Source of the DNA: Lactarius indigo
Lineage: Eukaryota > Basidiomycota > Agaricomycetes > Russulales > Russulaceae
Assembly (NCBI GenBank): GCA_025766275.1
Contig: JAFKAC010000002.1
Coordinates: 1,612,001 to 1,676,000, forward strand
Length of the DNA stretch: 64,000 bases
Direction: 5' to 3'
Made by a program: the position numbers and the translations under genes
In this document: positions 24,601 to 38,268 of the stretch, piece after piece
Position numbering within the stretch: position 1 is the first letter of the stretch
Layout of the letters: each line of letters begins with the position of its first letter
The notes under the pieces: generated by a model
Seen by the model: the letters and a program-made list of their open reading frames with translations, nothing else
Told to the model about the DNA's origin: nothing
Database searches by the model: none

Positions 24601-26438
24601 TGGACGCAATGCCACTATTTTAAATTCGGAAACAAGCCAGAAGTCGCTGACAAACATTTGCCGACCCAGTACGTATGAAATGATACGCGCCCTTCACGTG
24701 TATACTGCAGCCCTAATTAGATTTGGCATCATCTTCGCCTACCGGAACATGCATCGCGTGTTTATATTTTGACACAAAATGCCCTGAGCTCTAAAATGGA
24801 TTCTCTGCCTTGGCACAAGGTCGACTCGAAGCCCCGTGGGAATCACGGGTTAATGGGACTGGATGGCACGTCAACCTCGAGCAAGTTCTCGGAATGCTTC
24901 TGCTATGTATTGATATTTCTTGCGATGCACAGCCAGTGATGGAGCGATTGAACAAGCACAACTCGGTTCTGGTCGCGTCATTACGAAGAGAGTCAGAAGC
25001 CCGGAAGCAGATGGCGCTCGACTGGGCGCTCTCGACGGACGTGTTCTCTGCACGACCGGTTGCGAAACAGAAGGCTGGTTTGACGGATGGCGACCGAGTA
25101 GAGGACAATGTCACGCACTGCAGAAGCGATGACACTGTCGGAGACGGGGCCACCCAAGCTCAGTGCAGTTCGGTCGGCTGAGCCCCTTTATCCACAACAC
25201 TCAGACAACCGTGTATGACGCGTCGACGGACTTAGAACTGCACCCAGGAGTGTGGCCACTTTTGGGAGAACGGAACATCGTCGCCGATCTTGACCAAATC
25301 ACCATCACGAGCCATACAACGACAAGCAACCGGTCACCAGCAGCCCCCATCGTTCCAGGCACCATGCAGAAACGCGTAGGCAGAGCTCAAGCACTTGTCA
25401 CACAGACCCGATGCCCCCACTGGTCGTAGCCACTGCACCACCGGTGATCGCTGATTCTTAGATAGCCCTAGCCAACTGCGAAATCTATCTCACGGCCCGT
25501 AGTGGAGGGGGTATTAGCCGGTTCTCAGAAATGAGGCCGACTGCGAGTGAGCTTCGAACCTTCCTTCTGACTCACACGCGCCTGTGGCAAGTACGCAGTG
25601 TGTTCTAGATCCATTTGGTGGGCGGCGACCTGCTGGTTACAGTAGGTGTTGGGAAAAAGAGTGTTGGCGGGTTTTGAGTTTGATGTACCAGCGGATGGAT
25701 GTGGATACAGTGTAATCATGTAATCCCCGACGGTGGGGATAATTTAATTGTACCCTCCCTCTTGCGTACTCTGCTATTTTTCAATCACGCGCAAAGATTT
25801 TACTATATGAGGATCCCTTTGTCGGGGGCGTAGATCTTAAAACATTCCTCGTCTTTGCAGCTTTGGTTGCAGCTGTGGCGGACACTCTCGAGCTGGTGTT
25901 TGTTGAAGTTCGGTTTCGAGTATGGATACGATTTTCTCATCGATGCGGCTGTGATGGTGACTCAGTCTGGCGTTGGGGCCCTCGTTTCGGGAATGGGGCC
26001 AAATGTCATGCCAATCACCCGGTGGAGCGGTTGGATCTTATTCCCGAAGCCTCCACAAGAGCGGCCCGGAGAATTCGAGCTTAGTGATGCCTTGTTGGTG
26101 TCGGTGTTTAGCCGGATTCGAAGCTAAGTTCGAAGCCGCCGGTGCTTTTGCTCCAAAAGCGTGGCAGATGCATCACAAAATGTGAAGAGAGTCATAATCG
26201 ATATTAGGTACTGCAGCAGGTGAAAATGGGTGTGTAAGTGGGGAATCGGGAATAAGAAAGTTCATCGGTGATAATGGTGAGTCAATCGCCCCTTGGCTGC
26301 CCGATTAAGGAACAATTACAACACGACTAAGCGCGAAGACGGCGTGTTCTGTCGCTGTTTGAGACTTTTTTTAATATATATATTTATACCACACACACAT
26401 GCAGATCGCTATTCCCGCCTTCCTCGCCTCTCCTTTCC
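21677..26438. other. Gene desert of about 4.7 kb
   Basis: Only scattered short reading frames occur here (for example 22691-23092 plus, and 24810-25181 plus with an antisense partner). None shows a recognisable domain, codon bias or intron structure, so I call no gene. The left end, upstream of uL3m, carries several TTTGGCAAA-like words (near 21827, 21867, 21953 and 22231). A 14-base A run lies near 22240. The right end is the PDR transporter promoter. Confidence 0.45.
26368..26400 (+). promoter_or_regulatory. TATA/AT-rich core promoter of the ABC transporter
   Basis: A T run, then an (AT)n stretch and TTTATA, followed by (AC)n, lies 40-70 bases upstream of the start at 26439. The position suits a TATA box with a short leader. 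Confidence 0.5.
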
Positions 26439-29400
26439 ATGAGTAGCGCTCACCGCTCCTCGTCCAGCTTACCCGCCGCGGGTAGCGTCAACGTAGAGCA
26501 AGCGGAAAACTCATTTCATGAACTCTCCCGTCAGTTAAGTCAAGGAACTACCGTTGGCGAAAGAGACCGCACCCAGAAGTCTCGCGGCGAAGATGGCCAA
26601 AAGAGTAATGACCTCGAGAAGGGTTCTCTCGACTTGGACCAGCCCTTCGACCTCCGGGAATATCTCACTTCGTCGAATGAGGCTAACGAAAGAGCTGGAA
26701 TCAAACACAAGCACGTCGGTGTCGTTTGGGAGGATTTTCACGTGGACGTACTCGGTGGCTTGAATTCCAAGGTGTGCCCCGCATGAATGTGACAGTCATG
26801 TCCCTGACGTATTGAAATGCATAGTTTTTCGTACAAACCTTTGGAGGTTAGTCTGACTAAGACACAAGACCTGACACCGTACTCACTCGCCCGTCCCCCC
26901 TACAGACGAAGCATGGCAATTCTGGCTCACGCCTTTTTTCAAACTGTATACTCTCCTATCCGGCATCCTCCCGTCTAAGGCTAACAACGCCGTTACCTCG
27001 ACGATTCTTCACAAGCACGTCACGTTAATGTGTTGCTTTAGAAACGTGTTTGCTAACTTGGTTGATGAAGGTGCTCCGGTCTTTTGGAACCCGGTCAAAT
27101 GTGTCTTGTCCTCGGGACACCGGGCTCTGGCTGTACGACTTTTCTGAAGGCAATCGCAAATGAACGGGAAGGCTTCTATCACGTCGGTGGTGATGTGCAT
27201 TATGCCGGCATTGATGCTCAGGAAATGGCCAAAACATATATGGGCGAACTTGTGTATAATGCCGAAGGTGCGTTATCAGCACGATGCATCATGACCTTAC
27301 CAACGCCGTTCGTTGATATCAGATGACATCCACATTCCCACCCTTACTGTTGGCCAGACGCTCAATTTCGCCCTTTCCACCAAGACGCCCGGACCTCGGG
27401 GGCGCCTACCGGGAACTTCTCGTTCCCAGTTTAATGCATCCGTTAAAAACATGCTCCTCAAGATGTTGAACATTGCGCATACAGAGAATACTTTGGTCGG
27501 TGACAGCTTTGTCCGCGGAGTCTCTGGTGGCGAACGCAAGCGCGTCAGTATCGCAGAAATGATGACAACTCGTGCTCGCGTTCAGTGCTGGGATAATTCT
27601 TCTCGTGGTCTGGATGCATCTACCGCGCTCGATTTTGTGCGCTCTCTCAGAGTTATGACGGACGTTCTCGGCCAGACGACGTTTGCTACCCTGTAAGATG
27701 GACGCCCAATCATTCCTTCGCAGGCTGACAGTGCACCCAGGTATCAAGCTGGTGAAGGAATTTACGAGCTATTCGACAGGGTAATGGTACTCGATCAAGG
27801 ACACACCGTGTTCTTCGGGCCTCCAGATCAAGCACGAGCGTATTTTGAACAACTCGGGTACCGGTCACTTCCTCGCCAAAGCACAGCCGACTATCTCACG
27901 GGCTGTACCGATCCAAACGAACGTCAGTTTTCTCCCGGTAGATTAGAAGCCGATGTTCCCAGTACCCCGAGGGCTCTTGAGGCTGCTTTCCATTCATCGG
28001 ATCTCTTCAGGGATCTCGCTGATCAGCTTGCCAAATATAAATTACGGATGGAGACCGAGAAGACCGATCAAGAAGCCTTCCGCGCTGCCGTTGTCGAGGA
28101 CAAGAAAAAGGGTGTTTCGCGAAAGAGCCCTTACACCCTTGGGCTTAAAGACCAGGTTGTTGCTCTGACCCGAAGACAGTTCCAAAGGCGGTTACAAGAC
28201 AAGTTCTACATATACACTAGCTTTGGTTTCATGACTGTCAGTGGGTTTTCTTTTTGCGAGGCCTTCTGTTGAGATATGGACATCGACAACTAGGCACTTG
28301 CACTCTTTATTGGTGGCTGCTACTATAACTTGCCCCCTTCATCGGCTGGGGCATTCACTCGTGGCAGCGTAATTTTCGTCGCCCTCCTTGTCTCGTCTTT
28401 CGATACCTTTGTAGAGGTTTGCGCTCCTTTTGTGCTGATAGCGTGGCGTTTGCTAATGTCTTTCCAAGATGCCCATGCAAATGTTCGGCCGCCCAATCAT
28501 CAAGAAGCAAACTGGTTATGGCTTCTATCGCCCAGCTGCCATCCAGATTGCCAATACACTTGCCGACTTGCCTTTCTCTGCATCACGAATTCTTATATAC
28601 GACATCATCATCTATTTTATGACCCACCTTGCTCGTTCGGCAGGGGGATTTTTCACGTTCCACCTCATCAATTACGTTGCATTCCTGACCATGCAGGGCT
28701 TCTTCCGTACAATTGGGTTGTTCTGCAACAGTTACCACACGGCAATTCGGGTGGCCATAGCCATCTTCCCGAACCTTGTGCTCTACGCAGGATACATGAT
28801 ACCGATTAATCGGATGAAGCGATGGTTAGTTCTGGATTGTACGTTTATTGGCTACGGAAATATCGCCGTTTCCTCATCGCGTCCTACCAGTTCTACATAA
28901 ATCCGGTCAACTATGCATGGTCGGCCCTCATGGAGAATGAATTCCGCCGAGTCACTGTACGTCTTCTCCGTTCCTAGGCTGTCGTACCATTTCACTCAAA
29001 GTTTCTTTTCATAGCTTACGTGTGACGGTGACTATGTTGTTCCGCGCAACGTCGGGAATGTCACCAAATATCCGTACGAGGTTTTTTCAATGTCGGGTAT
29101 ATTCCTCTGATTTTGTATGTATCCCTTAGCGCCGAATTAGGCCCGAATCAGATATGCACACTGTTCGGTGCGCAGCCTGGGAGTCGCGTTGTCACTGGCA
29201 AAGATTACAGTCCAAGCTGGTTACAATCTCAATACAGACGACCTTTGGCGCCGCAACTTTGTCGTCCTTCTTGCGCTCATGATTTTCTTCTGGTTCACCC
29301 AAACAGTTGTCATTGAATGGTACCCAGTGAGTACAAACTGGATCACTATCGAAGTGCGGACTCACCAGTGTCATATTTATTGGAAAGCAATTCATCGGAG

Positions 29401-31921
29401 GCGTTGGTGTAAGCTTCTTCGCTAGGGACACTGCCGAGACGAAGAAACTCAACTCCGAGTTGGAAGAACGTAAGGCAGCAAACGCTGAAGGGCAACGTCG
29501 AGAGAAGATCCAGGCCATGGATGGCATCAAAAAGAAAAGAGATCAGTGCGTCTTCTAACCACCAGTGAGACACCTATACTAACGTATGTCCCCACAGAAA
29601 TTCTTTCCCTGACCGAATGGCCTTTACCTGGGAAGGACTGAATTATCACGTGCCTGTCACTGGTGGCACCTTGCAGCTTCTCAATAACGTCTACGGCTAT
29701 GTAAAACCGGGCACCCTCACAGCCCTGATGGGGGCATCCGGCGCAGGTAAAACGACCTGTCTAGATGTTCTCGCTCAGAGGAAAAACATTGGCGTTGTGG
29801 CCGGGGACATTTTAGTTGATGGCCGACCGCCCAACGCCGATTTTGCCCGCGAAACTGCATATGGTTAGTGTATTTCTATGTGGTGTCTTAACATTGGCAT
29901 AACTTCCCCTACAGCTGAGCAAATGGATGTCCATGAAGATAATACCACCGTTCGCGAGGCTATGCGCTTCTCCGGCGTATCTGCGACAACCCTTCCATGT
30001 CTCCAAGGAAGAGAAGGATGCTTACGTTGAAGACATGATCGAGCTGCTTGAGCTACAGGATCTCTCAGAGGCAGTCGTGTGGAGTCTCGGCGTCGAGGCT
30101 CGCAAACGGCTTACCATTGGCGTCGAGCTTGCAAGTAAACCTGAGCTACTTCTCTTCCTCGATGAGCCCACGTCGGGTCTGGATGCACAGAGCGCATGGA
30201 ACCTTGTCCGTTTCCTCCGCAAACTTGCTGACAGCGGGCAGGCTATATTGTGCACAATCCATCAACCTTCGTCACTACTATTCGAGAGCTTCGATCGACT
30301 ACTGCTACTTGGAAAAGGCGGGAATACAATTTATTTCGGTGACATAGGCGAGGATTCACACGTCATGCGCGAGTACTTCGCACGGTTCGGCGCACGATGC
30401 CCACCGAACGTTAACCCGGCCGAATACATGCTCGAGGCTATCGGAGCGGGTGTTACTCCTCGGATCGGGGACCGCGATTGGAAGGATATCTGGCTTGACT
30501 CTCCGGACTTCGCTCGCGCAAAGGCGGAGATTGAGCAGATTAAACGCGAGGCGTTGGCCCGTGATCGACCCGTTAACGCGAAGCATTCAACATGTAAGTT
30601 CACTCGGCTCCGTTCGTTCGTTAGTCGTGTGACTTAATTGCGCCTTAGATGCCGCGCCGCTCTGGTACCAGCTGAGGATTGTCGTGCAACGGAATACACT
30701 CGCGTTGTGGAGATCTCCCGCTTATGTCTTCACTCGACTATTCTCGCACTTGACCGTGTCTCTTTTGGTGTCACTGCCATTCCTTCAGCTGGGCCACAGT
30801 GACCGAGATCTACAATACCGCGTCTTTGCAATGTAAGCACTCGCCTTCCCCCAGTTTGACATATCTGACTATTTTTCATCAGTTTCTGGGTGGTGGTTCT
30901 ACCTGGTCTCGTTATTCCTCAACTTGAGCCCGTATTCTTGATGAATCGCCGCACTTTCATTCGCGAGGCTTCGAGTAGGATCTATTCGCCATACGTATTC
31001 GCTATAGGTCAATTGCTCGGGGAGATCCCGTATTCTGTACTCTCTGCATTCATCTATTGGGTGCTGATGGTTCGTTTCCTGATTACAAACTACTGAGCCC
31101 GTTTAAGCCATTTTTTCACAGGTCTATCCGATACACTTCGGTCAAGGATCAGCTGGCACAAATGGCACAGGCTTCCAGTTCCTTGTTATCTTGATCACGG
31201 AAATGTTTGCCGTGACACTTGGTCAACTGATCGCGTCGATTAGTCCAAGCATCCAGATCGCTTCCCTCTTCACATCGCCCGTCTCCATCATTCTGACTAA
31301 CGTCTGTGGTGTGACAATCCCTTATCCTACGCTTAGCAAGTTCTGGAGAGCATGGCTATACCCACTGGATCCTTTTACCCGAATGGTGGGGGCAATGCTG
31401 GCAACAGAGCTTCAGTATGTGCTTGCCTAATTTTATCTTGTTATTTGTGCGCTAAGTGGCTTCGGCAGTGGGTTGACGGTCACGTGCAAGCCTGATGAAT
31501 TCGCCGTGTTCAATCCGCCATCTGGCCAGACCTGCGCCGCCTGGGCGCGTGATTTCGTAAATGCTGCAGGGGGCTACCTTGACAACCCAAATGATTCTGC
31601 GGCGTGCAGGTATTGCCGGTATAGCGTGAGTGGGATTGACACCTGGCCGCACGGTTTTGTACTCACCCCCGGCCAAGGTTGGAGACGAGTTTTTCTTGCC
31701 ACTCAACATCCGGTACTTCGCATCGCTGGCGGGACGTGGGTATTTACTTCTGCTTTTTCGGTACGTTCCTTCACCCTTTAAGGAGCTCGTGGACCTGATT
31801 TCCCCCGTTTAGTCTTCAATTTCGTCGCAACTATTAGTGAGTTGATCCTCATTTTTACCTTTTCACAATACTGACTGGCTGTTCAGTCGCTTCACGCTAT
31901 CTTCGTTTCGCCCGGCGATAG
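26439..31921 (+). CDS. Full-size PDR-type (ABCG) drug-efflux transporter
   Basis: PDR pumps of the plasma membrane export fungicides, plant defence compounds and lipids. The order is NBD1-TMD1-NBD2-TMD2. NBD1 has the usual fungal degenerate Walker A ([10 protein letters not shown], Cys for Lys), the intact signature [14 protein letters not shown] and the altered Walker [17 protein letters not shown]2 has a canonical Walker A (GASGAGKTT), the weak signature [16 protein letters not shown] and Walker [18 protein letters not shown]1 includes [10 protein letters not shown] and [12 protein letters not shown]. The second half ends ..[13 protein letters not shown], with the last exon giving SRYLRFARR. 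About twelve introns are visible; one of about 44 bases ends at 27070, just before the NBD1 core. One single-base frame break lies near 31712-31718. The substrate cannot be told from sequence. Confidence 0.93.
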
Positions 31922-32458
31922 ATTATGCCTCATGTTTATGTTTAAACGCCCACGCCAGCGCCACGAACAGTTTCAGCTTGTTACTTTGCTTTCCTTGCTT
32001 CACGACAGTATAATTCAGCATTATTACCAGTCATCCATACCTATATATCGTACTAGACCTACTTTACATGTACGAAAGACAGTTGTCCTCATTAATAGCT
32101 TTACAACACCAGCAACGTAACCGAGAAACGTGTGATCTGTACGTTAGTGCGAAAAAGGCAAGACCTCAACGCCGTCCGCCGGGTTGACCCTTCGAGCATT
32201 GCAAGCGCCACAAGCACCCGAGATCTGCTTGGCTCTCTCCTTCCCTCGCCGTCTCGTCGCCGTGTTGTTCACCATTCGCCCTGATCTAGCATCACTTCCC
32301 CTACCGTGCCAACGCACGAAACTGGACTCCCGGCCAGCCCAGTATCTATGGATGGACAAAGGTCTGCCATCCAGTCCGTGTAATGTGGACGCGTTTCATT
32401 CGCCAACCACTGTCGACGCGTAGGCCGTCGAATACTATATTCAGCTCCATCTACATCA
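31922..32458. other. Spacer between transporter and carrier
   Basis: No gene is supported. The region should hold the 3' end of the ABC gene and the promoter of the carrier. Short frames just upstream of 32459 could encode extra N-terminal carrier residues, but a stop interrupts them. Confidence 0.4.
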
Positions 32459-33895
32459 ATGAGACTCTCAGACGTAAGCCAAACCCGCCTCTTCACTCGC
32501 CATGCGAGCTCTGACGTGTACGACTCGGGTTGTGACTTACCTAGGTAACAAAGCTGTCGTATGCGCTCTCTCAGCGAGTTATATTTCCACATTTGCGGGG
32601 TATCCGGTGCGTGGAGGTGTTGCGACTTTTTATTTTACCTCATGACCTCCCTGCTTGGTAGTTGGACTCTCTCAAGTCCCGGCTACAGACAACGAAAACC
32701 CCGATTTCTGTTCCTCGAATCGCCCTACTCGTCTACCGTGAGGAGGGCATCGTCGGGTTCTACAGGGGGCTATGGATCCCCCTTATGACTATCTCTTTCG
32801 TCCGTACGTGCCGTACTTCTCACCGTCAAGGGGCATGGACAAATAATGATCGGCCATGCGATGGTAGGCGCGGCCTCGTTCACTATATACACCCGTACAA
32901 AGGAGTTTTGCCGTGACCACCAGCTCGTCGACCACACCAAGTTACTCGGCTCTGCTGCAGTCGGTGGACTCGGTGGTGCGATGGCCGGCTCGTTGATATC
33001 TTTCGGGAGTGCACGTAAGTCCGCACCCAGTTCTGTTATGTTATTTCGTTGCTGAGGTGACAAACAGCCTTCGAGCTTGTCAAGGTACCTGGATATGTGT
33101 ACGACGCCGTGGATCGACAACTGACTATCCGCGCGCTTTAGGTCCGGAGGCAGCTGGAATACACGATCGCAGAGAAGAAGGGGATCAAGTTGGTAAAGCC
33201 TCCGAGTACGGCCTCCGCCGTGCGTGACATCTTCAGAATGAGTGGATTTTTTGGGTTGTACAACGGCTTTAGCCTTCACTTTCGTAAGTGACCACGGTCC
33301 TATTTTGGCACATGAATCACCTGCTGACGTAGCAACACAGTGCGTGATACTGCTGGCACAGCTCTCTATTTTCTAGAATATGACGGGATGCGTCACCTTT
33401 TAGGGAGGCTTCCCTCAGGAGAACAGGGCCCGACTCCGCCCTGGCTTCCAATACATCCGTCTCTTGTGCCATTTGTCTGTGGGTCTTTATCAGGCGTGAC
33501 TTCTTGGGCCCTCATATATCCTATGGATGTGTAAGGCGATCTCTTTCTTGTCATTCGTGTTCCCAGTTTTTCATCTCATGTGTGCCCCTCTAGCTTCAGC
33601 GTCAAAACCAAAGTCCAACAGCGAGCCCTGGCCGGCGAACAATATCGGGGTCCGGGGGAGACACTCTATCGGCTGATCAGAGGTGAATTACTCGTCGCAT
33701 TCCGGTGACCAGGGCTGATTCGAGAACCTAGGGCCGGACCCCCAAAACCCAAAACCACTCGTTGCTGGTATCGCGCGCATCTACCGCGGCCTCGGAGTGA
33801 GTGCGCTGCGTAGTGTAACTACACACGGCCTACTCTGGACGTTTTTCGACCTTGTCTCGGGCTTCATCGACCAGCTCCCTGAATCTCCCACTTGA
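32459..33895 (+). CDS. Mitochondrial carrier (SLC25) family protein
   Basis: SLC25 carriers exchange metabolites across the inner mitochondrial membrane using three repeats of about 100 residues. All three signatures are here: YPLDSLKSRLQT (repeat 1, split by an intron after YP), APFELVKVRRQLEY (repeat 2, after an intron of about 55 bases) and YPMDVFSVKTKVQQ (repeat 3). The second half-motifs EEGIVGFYRGL and MSGFFGLYNGF are also present. I chose the ATG at 32459 (MRLSD, intron, GNKAVVCALSASYISTFAGY) because it leaves a short N-terminus, as usual. It ends DQLPESPT. The substrate is not evident; the repeat-2 sequence is closest in memory to poorly studied fungal carriers of the YFR045W kind. 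Confidence 0.87.
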
Positions 33896-34344
33896 CTTCC
33901 GCGCCTGTCCCTACTGCACGCCCTATCTCCCAACACATCATCCGGCTACGAACCCCCGCATTTTTTTTTTTCGTTTGTAGAATATCACACTATACATTAT
34001 AGCACACGAGTAAGTTACAATGAGACACATTCCCAGAGAATCTAGAATTCGTGCAATCCCGTTTCCATCTCGAAACGGGTCCCAAAGGAGGAACGACGTC
34101 ATTGGCGACGAAGCGGGGTTGTGCTGAGCCACTTCTCCGAACCATCACCTTTCATCCGACCTTGGGCGTTTCCGGGAAAATGACGGAGTCAATGTGACAA
34201 ACGGCGTCCGACAACCGCATTCGTTCTCACGTTTCGACATCAGTGGCGGTTGAGAGGGACGTCCAGAGAGCAGAGAGCGACGGCGCTAGAAGTATTTGCG
34301 TGGAAGTTCTAGCCCTCCCTATCACGTCGGACGTTAGCCATGCC

Positions 34345-35771
34345 GTGCAGCGGTCTTTTCTCAACGCGTATACCATAATGCGCCTTGAATCTTCCCAGCA
34401 TTTCTCATCGTAGTAAGTGGACCATATGTGTGACACAGACATGTTTCCGCGCAATACTACGGCGATACTACTGGTGCACACCGATGAGGTATGGTGCCTG
34501 GAATGGAGCCACAATGGAAAGTTCCTGGCGAGCGCGAGCAAGGACAGTAGCGTCATTATATGGTCCGTTGGGGTACGTGTCAATTCGACTTTTTGATACT
34601 CTGTGGTGCTTATGCAGGTGCGCAGTTCGCAATGTTATAGCCCAATCGAAATCCTGACGTATCCTTTCACCTACACTTACAAGGCCATCCACTTGCTGTT
34701 ACATGCCTCGCATGGTCACCGGACGATACTATATTGTTTTCGTCTTCTGAGCAGCATATCAAGATGTGGAATACAGAGGTTCCACGAGTCGTACCCACTC
34801 TGAAGTTTCGAGGACTCGACCCCTCCGTAGACTGGTATGTACACCCAAACAATCGAGGCCCATACGGAAACAGTCCCAGCACTTGCCTGGGTACCCGATG
34901 GATCGGGGTTCATTTCGGGCTCACAAGATCAATCTATGGGTAAGACATGTAAGACATCTCGCTGCCCTGTGAACCATTTTACCCGCCACTGCTATGTTCT
35001 GAGATCCGACGGGAAACAACGCGATTCATGGGGTATCGCCCCCATTCGGATAGCCGATCTTGTGGTTACCCCCGATGGCATGCCGTTAGCGCATCTGCGA
35101 GGGATCCAACCGCAACTCCCAATAACCTGGAACAATTAATGATCGTTTACGACCTGACCACCAAACAACCAGAACTGTAGGGCTATCCTCGTAGCACTAT
35201 TTTCCGGCGTCGTATTTTCCACTCGCCGATCGTTAGGAGGTTATTTGACAAGTGCGAAGATTTCAAGCAATTCCCAGTATGCGCTCGTGAACCGCGCACC
35301 AGATGTACGTGCTGGAACCGACTCGTAGATCGTTCTGATGAATTGTCAATGTGGAAATTAGGAGATGCTTTTGTTGGATTTATCCACGGGAGGTCTGACC
35401 CGCAAGTACATGAGTCAGCGACAAGCCCGACACGTAATTCGCAGCTGTTTTGGTGGCGTGGATGACAATTTCGTAGCTAGTGGCAGCGAAGGTACATGGC
35501 CCTGTTTATCCCTCTCCCATCATGATTTTCGTCCACTCACGCACTGTCTATCCCGCGTGGGGGTGATACATCATAGATGGGAACGTGTATATATGGGATA
35601 GAGATCGTGCTGTCCTTCTTCAACGTTCTGACTGGTCACGGGAGTGACAGCGTAAACTCGGTCGCGTGGAACCCCAGAAACACGCAGATGTTTGCATCCT
35701 GCTCAGACGATTATACCATACGCCCGTGGGAACCCTCGTCTGAGGCTGAGTCCTCGTCAGGTCTATCATAG
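34345..35771 (+). pseudogene. GID7: Truncated WDR26/GID7-like WD40 gene copy
   Basis: GID7/WDR26 is a WD40 subunit of the GID/CTLH ubiquitin ligase. The linker to the propeller is recognisable (VDHMCDTDMFPRNTTAILLV, like human 'DHSCGRENFPHRTLQIL') but is preceded by two in-frame stops. WD repeats follow: HTDEVWCLEWSHNGKFLASA, GHPLAVTCLAWSPDDTILFS, AHTETVPALAWVPDGSGFIS, GKQRDSWGIAPIRIADLVV, IVYDLTTKQPEL, RHVIRSCFGGVDDNFVASGS and GHGSDSVNSVAWNPRNTQMF. Introns are still visible between blades. The LisH-CTLH-CRA half is missing, because the preceding carrier gene ends only 450 bases upstream. There are frame changes, one near 35138. It is most likely a 5'-truncated duplicate; the full gene would be elsewhere. 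Confidence 0.75.
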
Positions 35772-38268
35772 CTAACCGGGCGGCGGATGAGCAGAGTCAT
35801 GAGCGCGAGCCTAGTGGGAAAGGTCAGTAAGAGTAGAGAGCCCCGGGTTGAGGACGGCGGAGTCTGTGAACACGACTAACTCTGATCGGATTTTCCTTTC
35901 CTCCATTTGGACAGTCTGATCGGTACCATCTGCAGTACACTCGTACACACTCACTTTCCTCCACTTGTATCGAGCCGAAGCAGCTTATCTACGCCCTACT
36001 TTCTTTGGATAGGCGACATCTATCTGCCAGTGCACATCGTGCCGGAACATCCTTTTTTGGGGATATCACTACCACGGCACTTCTAAGGTCATGGAAGCAC
36101 GATAATACTGAAAGTCCAAGAGGCCGTGTTTGATGGGTTCTGCAGCACATACAGTACGATGTGCACGCATCAGCGGGTATTAAAAGAGCATTAGGCCCTC
36201 TTTGGGACTAGGAACAGGCGTGGGACACCCCTCACATTGCTTCGTGCCTGTCAAGAAGGGTCACGATACCCAACGTCATACGAAAATATGACAGCTGGGC
36301 TACTGGGCTGGCGTTTGTAGGCGCTTGAGCTCCTTCAAGTCATCAGGGATTCTATGTGTGGCGATGACTTACCACGATCCACGACCACCTGGTCGGGCCC
36401 CTGATTTCCACGACTGCGGTGCTTCGATATAGGCCTACTGTATTTAGCCACCGTCAGGTCAGGCGGGACACTAGAGGTGTCTGGTGCTCGCATTGTTCGT
36501 ACGCAGTCGTGAGACTTTACGACATCGTAGTTCCCAATGACCGCAGTATATTCCCCATTCAGCGGATTGGTCCAGGACATCTTATTTTATCGTATATTAA
36601 TGTGACACGTAATGTTGCATTACATCTTCGACCAGAATGGGTCGAAAAAGCGGACGTACATCGGAGATATAGCACTTTGCTTGTGTTGAATTGAGAATTG
36701 GGAGGTTAGCCCGAGTGCTAAACGCCGAATGTTGAACGTTGAACGCTGAGCTGACGTTCGAGGATTCCCAGTAGATCCTTTCGAAGCTTCTCCTTCTCAC
36801 GAAAGAAGAACACTACGACAGCAATGTCCGCATTTGTTTACGTGGTCCCCACCTGTGATCGCGTAATGGTGCGATGATCCAAGTCGAAGGGCGTCTACAT
36901 TATTGACGTGCCCATGTGTTCCCCTGGTCATTGTGCCTGCACTTAGAAGTCCGAGAGTTTGTTCAGAGCCCCATTGGTGCCAGTATGCGCACAGACCCGG
37001 ACGGATCTTTCATAGGGATGCTTCTCAGTGCCTGCCACATGACTGATGCATACCGTAATGTGGGACTGGGGGTTCCAGCAATCCGCGGGGCACAGGCAGT
37101 AAGGGCACGACGCGGAAGCTGTCGTGTTAGGGCGAGAAATCCAGGGCCATGGCAAGAGTCGTCATCTAGACAGAGGGGGTGTCTTCCTGTGGTTATCCCA
37201 TGGCCACCTCGACAAACACTGGCATCGGTCACATCCTAGAGACTCAGGCGATCTATGACCGTAAAAGATGGCAGAAAGAAAGACAGCTTGTGTTTACGGT
37301 CGGTACGCGTCGGAATCGGGTATCATTGAAACGATGAGCTGACACCGCCAACCACCGCCGACAAATCTGCCAACAGAGACGTCAGCTCATTTTCGTCCGA
37401 ACCGCGCGGAACCTGTTTGTTGTGCTCTGTTCTTATCGTCCCCTGCATACCCATTTGTCCAGCTTAGCACAACCCCGTCCTATGACTTCCCACTAATGAG
37501 GCAAGAAGACCCTCTCTGTGTAAAACTGTCTGATCACAGTGGAATATTCCGGTGTGTAGCTAGGGACACATACAGTATTAGGTATCCCCTTCCAATGAAA
37601 TTGCGTTCAAGCCCCAAGTCTCACAGTTAGATAGTAACGGCCAGATCAGTGCAGTTGAAGCTCGGGCCTCGGGTCTCGGTCGCCAGATGAAGTTGGTCGG
37701 TTTGTTACCTATTTTGTATAGTCATACTTGGATCATTTGACTTTTCAGGGCTCTCAAATCCATCGAGCCAGAGACAAACCAGTCACATGGGGGCTGTGCC
37801 TCGAACTGCGCAGCACTGCCAAAGTTTGGTGCCAAGACAAGTATACCACATGCCAGTGGACAATCTAAGGGATGAAATTTGATGAAACCTAGACATGCTA
37901 TCGCTTCAAGAATAGAAAACGCATGCGGCGCTCTCCATCAGCAAGCTTATCCGATACGACTTTCAGTATCGTCCCAGAGTCTACCATTACGAAGTTAGGG
38001 GCAGTCGCGCACGAGCTCCCGCCTTCTCTCGTCGACGTCCAAGCCCTCGTCGGGGACGGACATTCATGCGTATGAAACGAGCCGCGAGGAATGGTACCTT
38101 GAAACCCTCGAAAGTAACCTCGGTTATTCGCTTCCAATTTTAGGAGGGCGGTGCCTCATCAAGTAGAAGCATCATGCAATACAGTAAGAGCCAAGCGGTC
38201 TTGGCATAATATATAACGCTAGAATTCGAAGATGCTGTCTTCTTTTGCCCCCCGTCCTTACCTCAACC
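35772..38268. other. Gene-poor spacer
   Basis: I find no coding region with support on either strand over about 2.5 kb. A short tandem of GTTGAAC words lies near 36730-36745. TACAGTAC-like words occur near 36149 and 37570. A TATA-like ATATATAAC at 38208-38216 lies about 55 bases before the permease ATG and is probably its core promoter. Confidence 0.4.

Noticed and set aside
24791..25181. Overlapping frames of about 120 codons on both strands
   Set aside because: Opposed frames of similar length with no domain are typical of chance open frames.
31712..31718. Programmed ribosomal frameshifting as the cause of frame breaks
   Set aside because: Breaks occur in many unrelated genes at unrelated contexts with no slippery site or following structure.
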